From NCBI RefSeq assembly GCF_004353905.1, contig NZ_SMOD01000014.1, forward strand, positions 124,001 to 188,000: a stretch of DNA of 64,000 nt. Reading direction: 5' to 3'. Under the pieces are notes generated by a model, which saw only the letters and a program-made list of their open reading frames with translations, did no database searches and was not told the DNA's origin. This document shows positions 28,729 through 36,106 of this stretch, in pieces (position 1 is the stretch's first letter; each line of letters opens with the position of its first letter). Source of the DNA: Paraburkholderia guartelaensis (GTDB lineage Bacteria > Pseudomonadota > Gammaproteobacteria > Burkholderiales > Burkholderiaceae). The position numbers and the translations under genes were made by a program.

Positions 28729-29559
28729 TCAATGGGCTTGTTCGGCGTAGGCGAGTTCCTCGGCGGTGTTCTTGCCGAGGTCGGCTTTCAGGAATGCTTC
28801 GGATTCCGGCAATGCCAGATGGAAGCTCGTCAACGCTTCAATTCGAAGTCGAAGCGGGCCCGCGCAAACATCCAGAAGATGTCCGCCGTGCTGGCGATCG
28901 CTGGACAGAAAGTGAAAGTGATACCCGGCAACACTGAATGCGCTCGAGAAGCCGGGCGACCACAGGCCAACGAGTGTTCCATCGATCGATTCGAAATGAA
29001 ATTCGGTCTGTGCCTTCGCCGCATCGGCGAGGCGCGTACCTGGCTCCGGAGGATTGACGGCGCGAGTCCGAATGTGTTGGAAGTGCCCATCCACCCGAAT
29101 CGCATAGAAGATGTTGCCCGACGTGCGATAGCGATCGCAGCACATCTCCAGTTCCTTGAAGCTGGAAACGGGAGCCGACTCTTCGTCGATTTGCGGCGAG
29201 AACCGGGTTACCACTGCGAAGGGGACTCCGGCTTCGTTGCTCGCTTCCGAGACGTGACCGTTGCCCTGAACCTGATACGAGCGCCCATCGAGTACCACCA
29301 TTTCTCCATCCAGGTTAGCAAAAGTACCGAGACCGAAATCACCGTGTTCGAGAACAGATTTAACGCAGACCTCGGCGTCGAATACGCCCGCGACCAAGGC
29401 CCCCGAAGTCGAAACCTGAAACAGCGTATGTACCGTTACATCCAGGTATTGGGATAGGGCGGCCGTAAGAATAGAGGAATACGTTCTTCCTGTTCTTGCG
29501 TGTTCGTGATCCAGTGCGGCCTTCAGCGAATTCGGGATGCTGGCGGACAAAGATATCAT
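28729..29559 (-). CDS. alsD: Acetolactate decarboxylase with N-terminal RHH-like segment
   Basis: Decarboxylates 2-acetolactate to acetoin. Residues about 43-265 form the family domain (TLFQVSTSGALVAGVFDAE, GDFGLGTFANLDGEMVVLDG), with zinc ligands His214, His216 and His227 spaced as in characterised enzymes (HFH-X10-H). Unusually, residues 1-41 read as a ribbon-helix-helix unit: strand ISLSASIP, helix NSLKAALDHEHARTG, helix TYSSILTAALSQYLD. AAAGGTG precedes the ATG at 29559. First gene of the operon with alsS. The RHH-like part might allow DNA binding or dimerisation; this is inference. Confidence 0.9.
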   Translation of the reverse strand: MISLSASIPNSLKAALDHEHARTGRTYSSILTAALSQYLDVTVHTLFQVSTSGALVAGVFDAEVCVKSVLEHGDFGLGTFANLDGEMVVLDGRSYQVQGNGHVSEASNEAGVPFAVVTRFSPQIDEESAPVSSFKELEMCCDRYRTSGNIFYAIRVDGHFQHIRTRAVNPPEPGTRLADAAKAQTEFHFESIDGTLVGLWSPGFSSAFSVAGYHFHFLSSDRQHGGHLLDVCAGPLRLRIEALTSFHLALPESEAFLKADLGKNTAEELAYAEQAH

Positions 29560-29886
29560 TTAGCACACCTTTAATAATGAAATGAACTTCCCCGGTCCGG
29601 GAGACTGTCTGGTTAGCTTTCAGTCAGGAAGCAATCCACAATTGAACCGCGGCACGAACCAGGAACACGGAACGAATGCGTGAGCGGGATACCTTTGTTC
29701 GATGATTGGCGCTCAGCTTATTGGAGCGCCAGAAAGAAATAAATTGTACGTTGGTATAAACGGCAATCGATCCATCACTTCGGATCGGCTCTGGTCAAGC
29801 GAGCGGGGAGATGACGCACAAACCGCAAGGGTTGGACGCGCGTACTATCGAGCGTTCTTCTTCCGGCATAGGGTAACAAAAACCGC

Positions 29887-29915
29887 TTGACAGTCTATCT
29901 AGCGGTAGATATGGT
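29887..29915 (+). promoter_or_regulatory. Sigma70-like promoter overlapping an inverted repeat
   Basis: TTGACA (29887-29892), 17-bp spacer, TATGGT (29910-29915). The spacer and first -10 bases contain the perfect repeat TATCTA-GCGG-TAGATA (29896-29911), positioned as an operator that would block polymerase. Confidence 0.6.
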
Positions 29916-29930
29916 AAAGCTCATGCACCG

Positions 29931-29954
29931 AGGCGATCGAACATCGCCTTTTTT
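29931..29954 (+). terminator. Intrinsic terminator just after the promoter
   Basis: Stem AGGCGAT / ATCGCCT (29931-29937 and 29943-29949), 5-nt loop, followed by a T run to 29954. It starts only about 10 nt after the predicted transcription start of the promoter at 29887-29915. Confidence 0.7.
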
Positions 29955-29964
29955 CGGGTCCGAA

Positions 29965-29988
29965 CATCTATCTTTCAATAGATAGATG
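29965..29988. repeat. Inverted repeat CATCTATCT / AGATAGATG
   Basis: Perfect 9-bp arms around ttcaat. It shares the TCTATCT core with the repeat in the promoter at 29896-29911, suggesting two sites for one DNA-binding protein, or an RNA hairpin in a read-through leader. Confidence 0.55.
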
Positions 29989-30190
29989 AATGAGGAGTAT
30001 CGAAGGGCGGATACGAGGGCGGCGTGTACGGCAACCGTTGTGCCGTCGACGGCAACAGCGCAGGCGGCAATAGGCTGGTAATAGGCCGGTTATCGGGGCT
30101 TGGCGAATCCGAACGCGAGACTCGCGAAATTGAAGCGATCGTGATCGCGTCAGTCGGATGATTCATTTAGTTATACAAATGGAGTTCGCA

Positions 30191-30877
30191 ATGGCACGAG
30201 CCTATCCCGTCGAACGCGAATTGGAATCGCCGCCGGCGAGCGCCACGCCGGAAGTCTTTGTCGTCGACGATGACCTTTCGGTGCGCAAGTCACTCGATGC
30301 GATGATCCGCTGTGCCGGCTACAAGCCGAAAACGTTCGCCTGCGCGTACGACTTTCTCGGGCATCCGCCCACCAGGGGGCCGAATTGCTTGGTACTGGAG
30401 GTCTGTCTTCCCGATCTCAGCGGCCTCGAGCTGCAGAATCTGATTGCTTCCGAGCGTACCGGCATGCCGATCATCTTCATCACCGGCAACGGCGATGTGC
30501 CGACGACGGTCCGGGCCATGAAAGCGGGCGCGATCGAATTTCTCACCAAGCCCTTTGACGATCAGGTCATGCTCGATGCCATCCTGTACGCAATCGAGCG
30601 TAGCCGCGCTGCATTGAGCGAAGAGGCCGAGATGAAGGCGATCCATGAGCGCTACGCCGCGCTCAGTCAACGCGAGCGCGAGGTGATGGCGTTGGTGGTG
30701 ACGGGCCTGATGAACAAGCAAGTGGGAGGCGAATTGGGCATCTGCGAGATTACAGTGAAGGTGCACCGCAGGCACGTCATGAGAAAGATGAACGCCGGCT
30801 CGCTCGCTGAACTGATAAGCATGGCCGCAAGACTTCATCCTTGCCGTGTGCGAGCGGCAGGCGCAACGTCTCGTTGA
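30191..30877 (+). CDS. FixJ-family response regulator with Glu at phosphoacceptor site
   Basis: A 228-aa REC-LuxR protein. Receiver at about residues 20-135 with acidic pocket Asp26/Asp27, conserved Thr in IIFITGNGD and Lys in FLTKPFDD. LuxR-type helix-turn-helix at about 158-220 (LSQREREVMALVVTGLMNKQVGGELGICEITVKVHRRHVMRKM). The phosphoacceptor position reads CLVLEVCLPDLSG, so Glu70 (GAG codon) replaces the usual Asp; phosphorylation there is not expected. GGAG lies 10 nt before the ATG at 30191. No histidine kinase is adjacent. The target may be the neighbouring alsDS operon or itself; not shown by sequence. Confidence 0.9.
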   Translation: MARAYPVERELESPPASATPEVFVVDDDLSVRKSLDAMIRCAGYKPKTFACAYDFLGHPPTRGPNCLVLEVCLPDLSGLELQNLIASERTGMPIIFITGNGDVPTTVRAMKAGAIEFLTKPFDDQVMLDAILYAIERSRAALSEEAEMKAIHERYAALSQREREVMALVVTGLMNKQVGGELGICEITVKVHRRHVMRKMNAGSLAELISMAARLHPCRVRAAGATSR

Positions 30878-30910
30878 CCGTGTCGCCGCGCGACACAAAC
30901 GACGGACCGG

Positions 30911-31828
30911 TCACCCGCGAACTGCGCGTGCCCTGAAGCGGCCCTGCTGGCCCGCGCGGCGTGCTGCATCGATCAAAGCCGCACAGGCCGGCGAGTCGGA
31001 GCGAGAAAACGCGTAGAAACGCACAACCGGCAATGCAGGCAGTCCTTCGTTGCGACCCAACAGGCGCAAGCCTTCGACTCGCTGACTATCGGCGATGACC
31101 GTGACTGCAAAACCCGAGCTCGCCGCCGACAGGCAGCCCGCCATGCTGCTGCTCTCGAACACCAGGCGCCACGCTCGACCGGCCTTGTTGAGTGCGGTGA
31201 TCGCCGACTCCCGATAAATACAGGGATCGGGGAAAACGGCCAGCGGCAGCGGCTGGTCAAGATCGAGGGTCTCGTCTTCCGCGTACGTCCAGACTAGCGG
31301 CTCTTCCCAGAGCAGCGTGCCGCCTTTTCCGACGCGGCTGCATTGCTTGCCGAACACGAGATCCAGACGACCGCGTTCCTGCTGGCGCAACAGATCGGCT
31401 GTGATGCCGACTTTCAGGTCGATGGTCGCTTCGGGATGCTGCTGGCGAAAACGCTGCAAGACCTGAGGCAGCCAGGTGCCGGCGAAATCCTCCGATGCAC
31501 CGACTCGCAGCAGCCCACGCAGCGGCGTGCCGCGTAGTTTCGCGCGGACCTCGCGTTCCAGATCCAGGATGTTTCGGCCGTAGGCGTACAAGGTGTCGCC
31601 GGCCTGCGTCAACTCCAGATGGCGGGTCGTGCGTATCAGTAGGCCTACGCCCGCGATCTGTTCCAGGCGCTTGATATGTCCGCTCACGGCCGAAGGGGTC
31701 AGCGCCAGACGCTCGGCGGCCGTGGCAAAGCTGCCGCTGTCCACGACTTCAAAAAAGGTGCGCAGCAACACGGTATCGAGCGGAACACCGTCGGCAGTAG
31801 GCAGAATGTCCATTAGCTCATTCAACAC
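30911..31828 (-). CDS. LysR family transcriptional regulator
   Basis: A 305-aa LysR protein with winged helix at about residues 16-75 (LLRTFFEVVDSGSFATAAERLALTPSAVSGHIKRLEQIAGVGLLIRTTRHLELT) and effector domain about 100-290 (GLLRVGASEDFAGTWLPQVLQRFRQQHPEATIDLKVG). A Met at 31813 is an alternative start. It is divergent from an alpha/beta hydrolase gene, 88 bp apart, with an inverted repeat in between; control of that gene and of itself is likely. Confidence 0.92.
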   Translation of the reverse strand: MLNELMDILPTADGVPLDTVLLRTFFEVVDSGSFATAAERLALTPSAVSGHIKRLEQIAGVGLLIRTTRHLELTQAGDTLYAYGRNILDLEREVRAKLRGTPLRGLLRVGASEDFAGTWLPQVLQRFRQQHPEATIDLKVGITADLLRQQERGRLDLVFGKQCSRVGKGGTLLWEEPLVWTYAEDETLDLDQPLPLAVFPDPCIYRESAITALNKAGRAWRLVFESSSMAGCLSAASSGFAVTVIADSQRVEGLRLLGRNEGLPALPVVRFYAFSRSDSPACAALIDAARRAGQQGRFRARAVRG

Positions 31829-31832
31829 GAAA

Positions 31833-31853
31833 AATCACCAATGATCAGTGATT
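31833..31853. promoter_or_regulatory. Putative LysR operator in divergent region
   Basis: AATCAC-N9-GTGATT (31833-31853), overlapping a second small palindrome GTGATTATTCAC (31848-31859), sits between the divergent LysR and hydrolase genes. Position and symmetry fit a LysR binding site. Confidence 0.45.
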
Positions 31854-31916
31854 ATTCACTAATCGGCACGAGGCGTCGAGCTATCGTGGGACTTCGCTGT
31901 CTACACGAGGAAAACC

Positions 31917-32801
31917 ATGAACACCTACCACCACGCCGCCACCGGGCGCCTCGATATCGCCTGGCTCGAATGGAACCCGCACGGCGCGCGCACAGCCGTG
32001 GTGCTCCACGGCTGGCCGGACAGCCCGCAGTGCTGGAAACGCGTCGCGCCCATTCTGGCCGATTCGGGTTACCGCGTGCTTGCGCCGGCATTGCGCGGGT
32101 TTGCGCCCACCCGGTTTCGCGATACGGCCACACCGCGTAGCGGGCAGTTGTCCGCATTGGGCCGCGATCTTCTTGATTTCCTCGACGTGTTGGGCATCGA
32201 GCAGCCGGTATTGGTCGGCCATGATTGGGGCGCACGCGCGGTAGCGAATGCGTGCGGCCTGCGAGACGGTGTGGCTTCTCATCTGGTGATGCTATCCGTG
32301 GGATACGGCACGAATGATCCGCACCAGGTACTGACCCTGCAGCAGGTGCGCAATTACTGGTATCACTGGTTCATGGCCACGCCGCGAGGCGCACGTGTGG
32401 TGCGGGAGGAACGTGAGGCGTTCACCCGGCAGATGTGGGATACCTGGGCGCCAGCCGGCTGGTATGCGCCGGCCGACTTCGACGAAGCGGCGCAGGCATT
32501 CGAGGGCGACGATTGGGCCGAGGTCGTGCTCCATGGCTACCGGCACCGTTGGGGCTTTGTCGATGGTGACCCTGCCTATGCAGAGGATGAGGCGCGTCTG
32601 AATCCCGCACCGAAGTTGTCGGTGGCAACGCTGGTGCTGCACGGTGGCGCGGACACTTGCAACCATCCCGACACTTCCAGCGGGCGCGAGGCTTATTTCC
32701 TTGGGCGGTATGAGCGGAAGGTACTCGATGGCGTAGGCCACTTTCCGCAGCGCGAGGCGCCCGAGGACGTTGCGGATGCGATTCTGCGGTTTTGTCGATG
32801 A
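31917..32801 (+). CDS. Alpha/beta hydrolase (epoxide hydrolase/dehalogenase-like)
   Basis: A 294-aa alpha/beta hydrolase. Oxyanion-hole segment HGWPDS (31-36), nucleophile Asp103 in VGHDWGA and late His275 in GVGHFPQRE are as in epoxide hydrolases and fluoroacetate-type dehalogenases, where Asp rather than Ser attacks the substrate. The cap region (about 130-200) is rich in Trp and Tyr. A GAGGAAAA ribosome binding site precedes the ATG. The substrate is not deducible. It is divergent from a LysR gene that probably regulates it. Confidence 0.9.
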   Translation: MNTYHHAATGRLDIAWLEWNPHGARTAVVLHGWPDSPQCWKRVAPILADSGYRVLAPALRGFAPTRFRDTATPRSGQLSALGRDLLDFLDVLGIEQPVLVGHDWGARAVANACGLRDGVASHLVMLSVGYGTNDPHQVLTLQQVRNYWYHWFMATPRGARVVREEREAFTRQMWDTWAPAGWYAPADFDEAAQAFEGDDWAEVVLHGYRHRWGFVDGDPAYAEDEARLNPAPKLSVATLVLHGGADTCNHPDTSSGREAYFLGRYERKVLDGVGHFPQREAPEDVADAILRFCR

Positions 32802-32895
32802 GGCTTGAGCGGAGAGGGTGAGCGTTTGTCGGCGGGCGGCGCGCGACTCAAATCGGGTCGTCTGCATCGCCGCCGGCGCAAGCTGCGAGGAATCG

Positions 32896-33066
32896 ATGCG
32901 CAACTTCACACAGCCAGGCATTTGCTATCGGCCGATCGCGGATTTCGAGTATCCGTGTCATCTCGCATTGGCCAGCAGGCGGCGAGAGCTTTCCCCCGCC
33001 GTTCGCGCGTTCGTGAAGGAATCCCTCGCGCTGTTCACCGATCGCGCGTTATCAGACCCAGCTTGA
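32896..33066 (+). pseudogene. C-terminal remnant of a LysR regulator
   Basis: The 56-residue frame starting at MRNFTQPGICYRPIADF and continuing with YPCHLALASRRRELSPAVRAFVKESLALF is the typical C-terminal end of a LysR effector domain. No helix-turn-helix or earlier effector region precedes it in any frame, so it is a truncated leftover. It may mark a past recombination between the hydrolase and the glutathione S-transferase genes. Confidence 0.6.
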
Positions 33067-33131
33067 ATTGAACTCACGGGCCTGGAGGTGACGTTCCATA
33101 GAGAGTCAATCAGGATGACTATGGAATTGTT

Positions 33132-33767
33132 TTAGTCAAGCTTGACCTCGAAGCCGCGACGCACCGCGGGGCGATCGAACATGGCGTCGTACCATCGCTT
33201 GACGTTTGGGTAGTCCGCAAGATCGACCTTGTGCCGCTCGTGCCGCCAAGCCCAACCAATGATGGCAAAGTCGGCGATCGAAAGCTCGCCGGCCACGTAC
33301 TCATGGCCGGCGAGTCTTTCGTTCAGCACCGAATAAAGCCGCCGTGTTTCGTCTGAGAAGCGCTTGAGACCGTAGCGTCTGTCGCCTTCGGAAGCGAGGG
33401 CGGCGAAGTGGTGCACCTGTCCGGGCATCGGTCCGAAACCACCCATCTGCCACATGAGCCATTCGATCACGGGCACCCGTTCGCGTAGACCGCGTGGGAG
33501 AAATCGGCCGGTCTTTTCTCCAAGATAGAGAAGAATCGCACCCGACTCGAACACGCTGATAGGCTGGCCATCGGGGCCGTCCGGATCGACGATGGCCGGA
33601 ATCTTGTTGTTCGGGCTGATGGATAGGAATGACGGCTCGAACTGCTCGCGGTTGCCGATATTCACAGGCTGTACGACGTACGGTAACGCCATTTCCTCTA
33701 GCGCGACGCTGGCCTTGCGGCCATTGGGCGTGTTCCATGCATAGAGCGTGATCGGTTCGGTCTTCAT
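33132..33767 (-). CDS. Glutathione S-transferase (YfcG/Ure2-like, Nu class)
   Basis: A 211-aa GST: thioredoxin-like N-terminal domain (residues 1-85) with YAWNTPNGRKASVALEE, cis-Pro region NKIPAIVDPDGPDGQPISVFESGAILLYLGEKTG, and helical C-terminal domain (95-210; YVAGELSIADFAIIGWAWR). The TPNG motif and length match Nu-class YfcG/YghU-like enzymes, which have disulfide-bond reductase activity with glutathione. It begins 4 bp after a second GST gene on the same strand, so the two are probably translated from one mRNA led by the isochorismatase-type gene. Confidence 0.92.
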   Translation of the reverse strand: MKTEPITLYAWNTPNGRKASVALEEMALPYVVQPVNIGNREQFEPSFLSISPNNKIPAIVDPDGPDGQPISVFESGAILLYLGEKTGRFLPRGLRERVPVIEWLMWQMGGFGPMPGQVHHFAALASEGDRRYGLKRFSDETRRLYSVLNERLAGHEYVAGELSIADFAIIGWAWRHERHKVDLADYPNVKRWYDAMFDRPAVRRGFEVKLD

Positions 33768-33771
33768 GGAT

Positions 33772-34398
33772 TCAGGTCAATTCGACATCGACATGCGTGT
33801 TGAAACCCGGACGCGTGGCGAGCGACGCATACCACCGCTCGAGGTCGGGCATTCGAGCACGTTCTATGCCCGGCATGCCAAACCACCGCTTCGCGAAGGC
33901 GCCGAGCACGATATCCGCAATCGTGAACGACTTGCCTTCGACGAAGCCACGACCCCTCAACTGCGCATCGAGCACTTTCCAGACTTCCGCGACCTTTACG
34001 ACATCGGCGGCGATTTTCTCGATGTCCCGCTCGGCCTCGGGTGTGCGGACGATTCCCCAGAACACGGGTCGCTCGGCCGGCTGCAAAGTCGACAGCGACC
34101 AGTCCACCCAGCGGTCGATGCTGGCCCGCGCCTTTGGATCGGCGGGATAAAGGGTGCCGGGTCCACCGTACTGCATCACGATATAGCGCAGGATCGAGTT
34201 CGATTCCCAAAGCACAAAATCGCCGTCGACGAGGGTGGGGACCTTGCCCATCGGATTCATCGCGAGGTAGTCGGCTTCGGTGTTGTGTCCGAACTGCAGA
34301 CCGGCGTCTATCCGGTTATAGCGTAGGGAAAGCTCTTCGCAAAGCCACAAGACCTTCTGGACGTTGACCGAATTGGCACGTCCCCAAATGGTAATCAT
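33772..34398 (-). CDS. Glutathione S-transferase
   Basis: A 208-aa GST with N-terminal thioredoxin-like domain (MITIWGRANSVNVQKVLWLCEEL, Ser10 of the RANSVNVQK segment a likely glutathione-activating residue), NPMGKVPTLVDGDFVLWESNSILRYI, and a helical C-terminal domain with FTIADIVLGAFAKRWF. It probably conjugates or isomerises an electrophile. Second gene of the presumed isochorismatase-GST-GST unit in the HxlR island. Confidence 0.92.
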   Translation of the reverse strand: MITIWGRANSVNVQKVLWLCEELSLRYNRIDAGLQFGHNTEADYLAMNPMGKVPTLVDGDFVLWESNSILRYIVMQYGGPGTLYPADPKARASIDRWVDWSLSTLQPAERPVFWGIVRTPEAERDIEKIAADVVKVAEVWKVLDAQLRGRGFVEGKSFTIADIVLGAFAKRWFGMPGIERARMPDLERWYASLATRPGFNTHVDVELT

Positions 34399-34463
34399 GC
34401 GTGAGTCCTTTTGGTGTTTGTTATTAGTGGATTGACGGCTTCACTCCGTCGTCGGCATGACGC

Positions 34464-35087
34464 TTACGCCGGCAATGCTGCCAGCAATTCGGCCGTCGTG
34501 ACGATCGAATGAGCAAACGTGGGTCCGTTCAGTACGTGGGCGGCCCGCATCAGTTCCGGCGTGAAGGCGGCGGTCGCGTCGCGCACGAGTGTCACGTGAT
34601 AGCCGAGTTCCATCGCGAATCGCGCGGTGGATTCGATGCAGGTGTTCGCGAGCAGGCCAACGGTAATAACGTGCGAAATCTTGTGTTGCTTGAGGTGGAA
34701 GTCGAGGTCCGTGTTGGCGAAGCCGCTTTGCGCCCAATGCTCGTGGATGACGATGTCGTTTTCCTGGGGAACGAAATCGGGGTGCCATTCGCCACCCCAT
34801 GTGCCCTTTGCGAAGGTCTGGCGCTTTTGCACGAGCCGTTGCGTCGGGTTCGGATGGTCCCAGTCTTCGTAATCGCCAGGCTGCCAGCGGCGATGCGGCA
34901 CGTAGAACACCTGAATACCAGCCTTGCGTGCGGCGCCCACCGTTGCGCGCAAATTGTCGAGGAGCCGAACGTCATTGGCGACTGCCTCGATCATCGGAAA
35001 GATCTTGCCGCCATGTGACAGGAAGTCGTTGTACGGGTCGACCAGCAAAAGACCGGTGTGTTCGGCGTGATAGACAGGGTCCGACAT
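34464..35087 (-). CDS. Isochorismatase-family cysteine hydrolase
   Basis: A 207-aa hydrolase with the family triad: Asp in GLLLVDPYNDF, Lys in TFAKGTWGGEW, and Cys in GLLANTCIESTARFAMELGYHV. Family members cleave isochorismate, nicotinamide or N-carbamoyl amides; the reaction here is unknown. GGGGAA precedes the ATG at 35087, which decides the start; an in-frame Met at 35183 would place the start inside the predicted promoter region. It leads the operon with two glutathione S-transferases and is read from the HxlR-site promoter at 35190-35217. Confidence 0.88.
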   Translation of the reverse strand: MSDPVYHAEHTGLLLVDPYNDFLSHGGKIFPMIEAVANDVRLLDNLRATVGAARKAGIQVFYVPHRRWQPGDYEDWDHPNPTQRLVQKRQTFAKGTWGGEWHPDFVPQENDIVIHEHWAQSGFANTDLDFHLKQHKISHVITVGLLANTCIESTARFAMELGYHVTLVRDATAAFTPELMRAAHVLNGPTFAHSIVTTAELLAALPA

Positions 35088-35189
35088 GATGTTCCCCGGA
35101 AAAGCGATGCGGGATGGGACGTGGCACAACCGACACCTGTTGCGCGGAACTGTTGCACAACGTCGAGCACTTCGATGGCTCACGAAGAA

Positions 35190-35217
35190 AGTATATATAT
35201 GAATTTCATAGTTTCAA
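35190..35217 (-). promoter_or_regulatory. Isochorismatase operon promoter with HxlR-type operator in spacer
   Basis: On the minus strand TTGAAA (35217-35212), 16-bp spacer, TATACT (35195-35190). The spacer carries ACTATG-N5-CATATA (35212-35196), one copy of the repeat found at four promoters of this island. Transcription would run into the isochorismatase gene about 95 bp away. Confidence 0.65.
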
Positions 35218-35303
35218 CTGAAGCATAAACACCATACGCGTCTCGAGCGTATAGAACGCCTTGTTTACCCCGGATGCCGATGCCATCGCCGCGACGAAAT
35301 CCG

Positions 35304-35324
35304 TGCTACTATGAAAACCGTAGT
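35304..35324 (+). promoter_or_regulatory. HxlR gene promoter with overlapping operator
   Basis: Extended -10 TGCTACTAT (35304-35312) overlaps the repeat ACTATG-N5-CGTAGT (35308-35324; one mismatch to a perfect palindrome). The regulator start is 16 bp further on, so binding would block its own transcription. Confidence 0.65.
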
Positions 35325-35339
35325 TACGGTGGAGGCAAA

Positions 35340-35852
35340 ATGAAACGCAGAGAAAGAGGGGCGGCCACGGTGTGCCCGGTGGCGCGGTCGACCGAAGTTG
35401 TCGGTGACAAGTGGACGACGCTTGTACTGCGCGAACTGTACATGGGCGCGACCCGATTCGAGGAAATCCAGATTCAGACGGAGGCGACGCCCCAGATGCT
35501 GGCGACGCGCCTGAAGTCCCTCGAAGCGGACGGGATGGTCGAGCGCCATCCGTATCAGGAAAGGCCGTTGCGCTACGAGTACCGTCTCACGGAGAAAGGC
35601 CGGGCGTACTATCCGGTGATCCAGGCGCTACGCACTTGGGGTGAGACCTGGTGCAAGAGCAAAGGCGAGGAAGTCGCTGTGCATTTTACGCATCGTGTGT
35701 GCGGGCACGAGGTTGGCCTCGACTATATCTGCCCGTCGTGCGGCGAGTACGTCGAACGCCGCGATCTCGACGCGACCTTGAGCGCTTCGTTTGCGAAAGA
35801 GCGCGAGAAAAGGCGCGAGACATATCGGGCCGCGAAGGCAAGATCTGAATAG
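35340..35852 (+). CDS. HxlR family transcriptional regulator
   Basis: A 170-aa regulator with the HxlR winged helix (about residues 10-105): CPVARSTEVVGDKWTTLVLRELYMGATRFEEIQ, TPQMLATRLKSLEADGMVERHPYQERPLRYEYRLTEKGRAYYPVI. Cys12 is at the position of the redox-sensing N-terminal Cys of quinone/hypochlorite sensors such as YodB and HypR. The C-terminal part has CGH...CPSCG, possibly a zinc site. GGAGG precedes the ATG at 35340. It sits in the middle of detoxification genes whose promoters share an inverted repeat, so it is the probable local regulator. Confidence 0.92.
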   Translation: MKRRERGAATVCPVARSTEVVGDKWTTLVLRELYMGATRFEEIQIQTEATPQMLATRLKSLEADGMVERHPYQERPLRYEYRLTEKGRAYYPVIQALRTWGETWCKSKGEEVAVHFTHRVCGHEVGLDYICPSCGEYVERRDLDATLSASFAKEREKRRETYRAAKARSE

Positions 35853-35859
35853 TTCCGTC

Positions 35860-36066
35860 AGCGCGTAACGGGTTATCGTCCGATCTACGCTGCGCCGCGC
35901 TTGCAACAGAAAGTCTGCGACGAACGCTAGCGCGAGTGCACCCGCGCCGCACAGGAATACGAGCGCGTAGTCGTTAAGGCGGGAGCCCGGCGAACGCCGC
36001 GAAAAGCGCGCGGGCATCGAGCGACGACGGTTCGCTCCGATCGGGCGAGGAAGGAACGGCAGACAT
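35860..36066 (-). pseudogene. Decayed membrane-protein gene after acuI
   Basis: Starts well (CCGGAG before the ATG at 36066; MSAVPSSPDRSEPSSLDARALFAAFAG) but stops after 30 codons. The adjacent frame then reads LNDYALVFLCGAGALALAFVADFLLQARRS, like the last membrane segment of a transporter, and has no proper stop. Most of the middle is missing, so it looks like a transporter gene with a large internal deletion, directly downstream of acuI. Confidence 0.4.
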
Positions 36067-36106
36067 GATGAACTCCGGAACTCAGGCGCGTTGCGGGGGA
36101 AAACGT

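Larger units (their letters stand above)
29560..30190. other. Divergent intergenic region with compact promoter/terminator unit
   Basis: About 630 bp between alsD (leftward) and the response regulator (rightward). No convincing protein gene. It holds a sigma70-like promoter (29887-29915), a terminator hairpin (29931-29954) and a second inverted repeat (29965-29988), listed separately. Confidence 0.6.

Noticed and set aside
27814-29457. 547-codon plus-strand frame opposite alsS and alsD
   Set aside because: No domains and low-quality composition; both genes on the other strand are well supported.
29702-29890. 62-codon frame upstream of the compact promoter
   Set aside because: No ribosome binding site or recognisable features; composition looks random.
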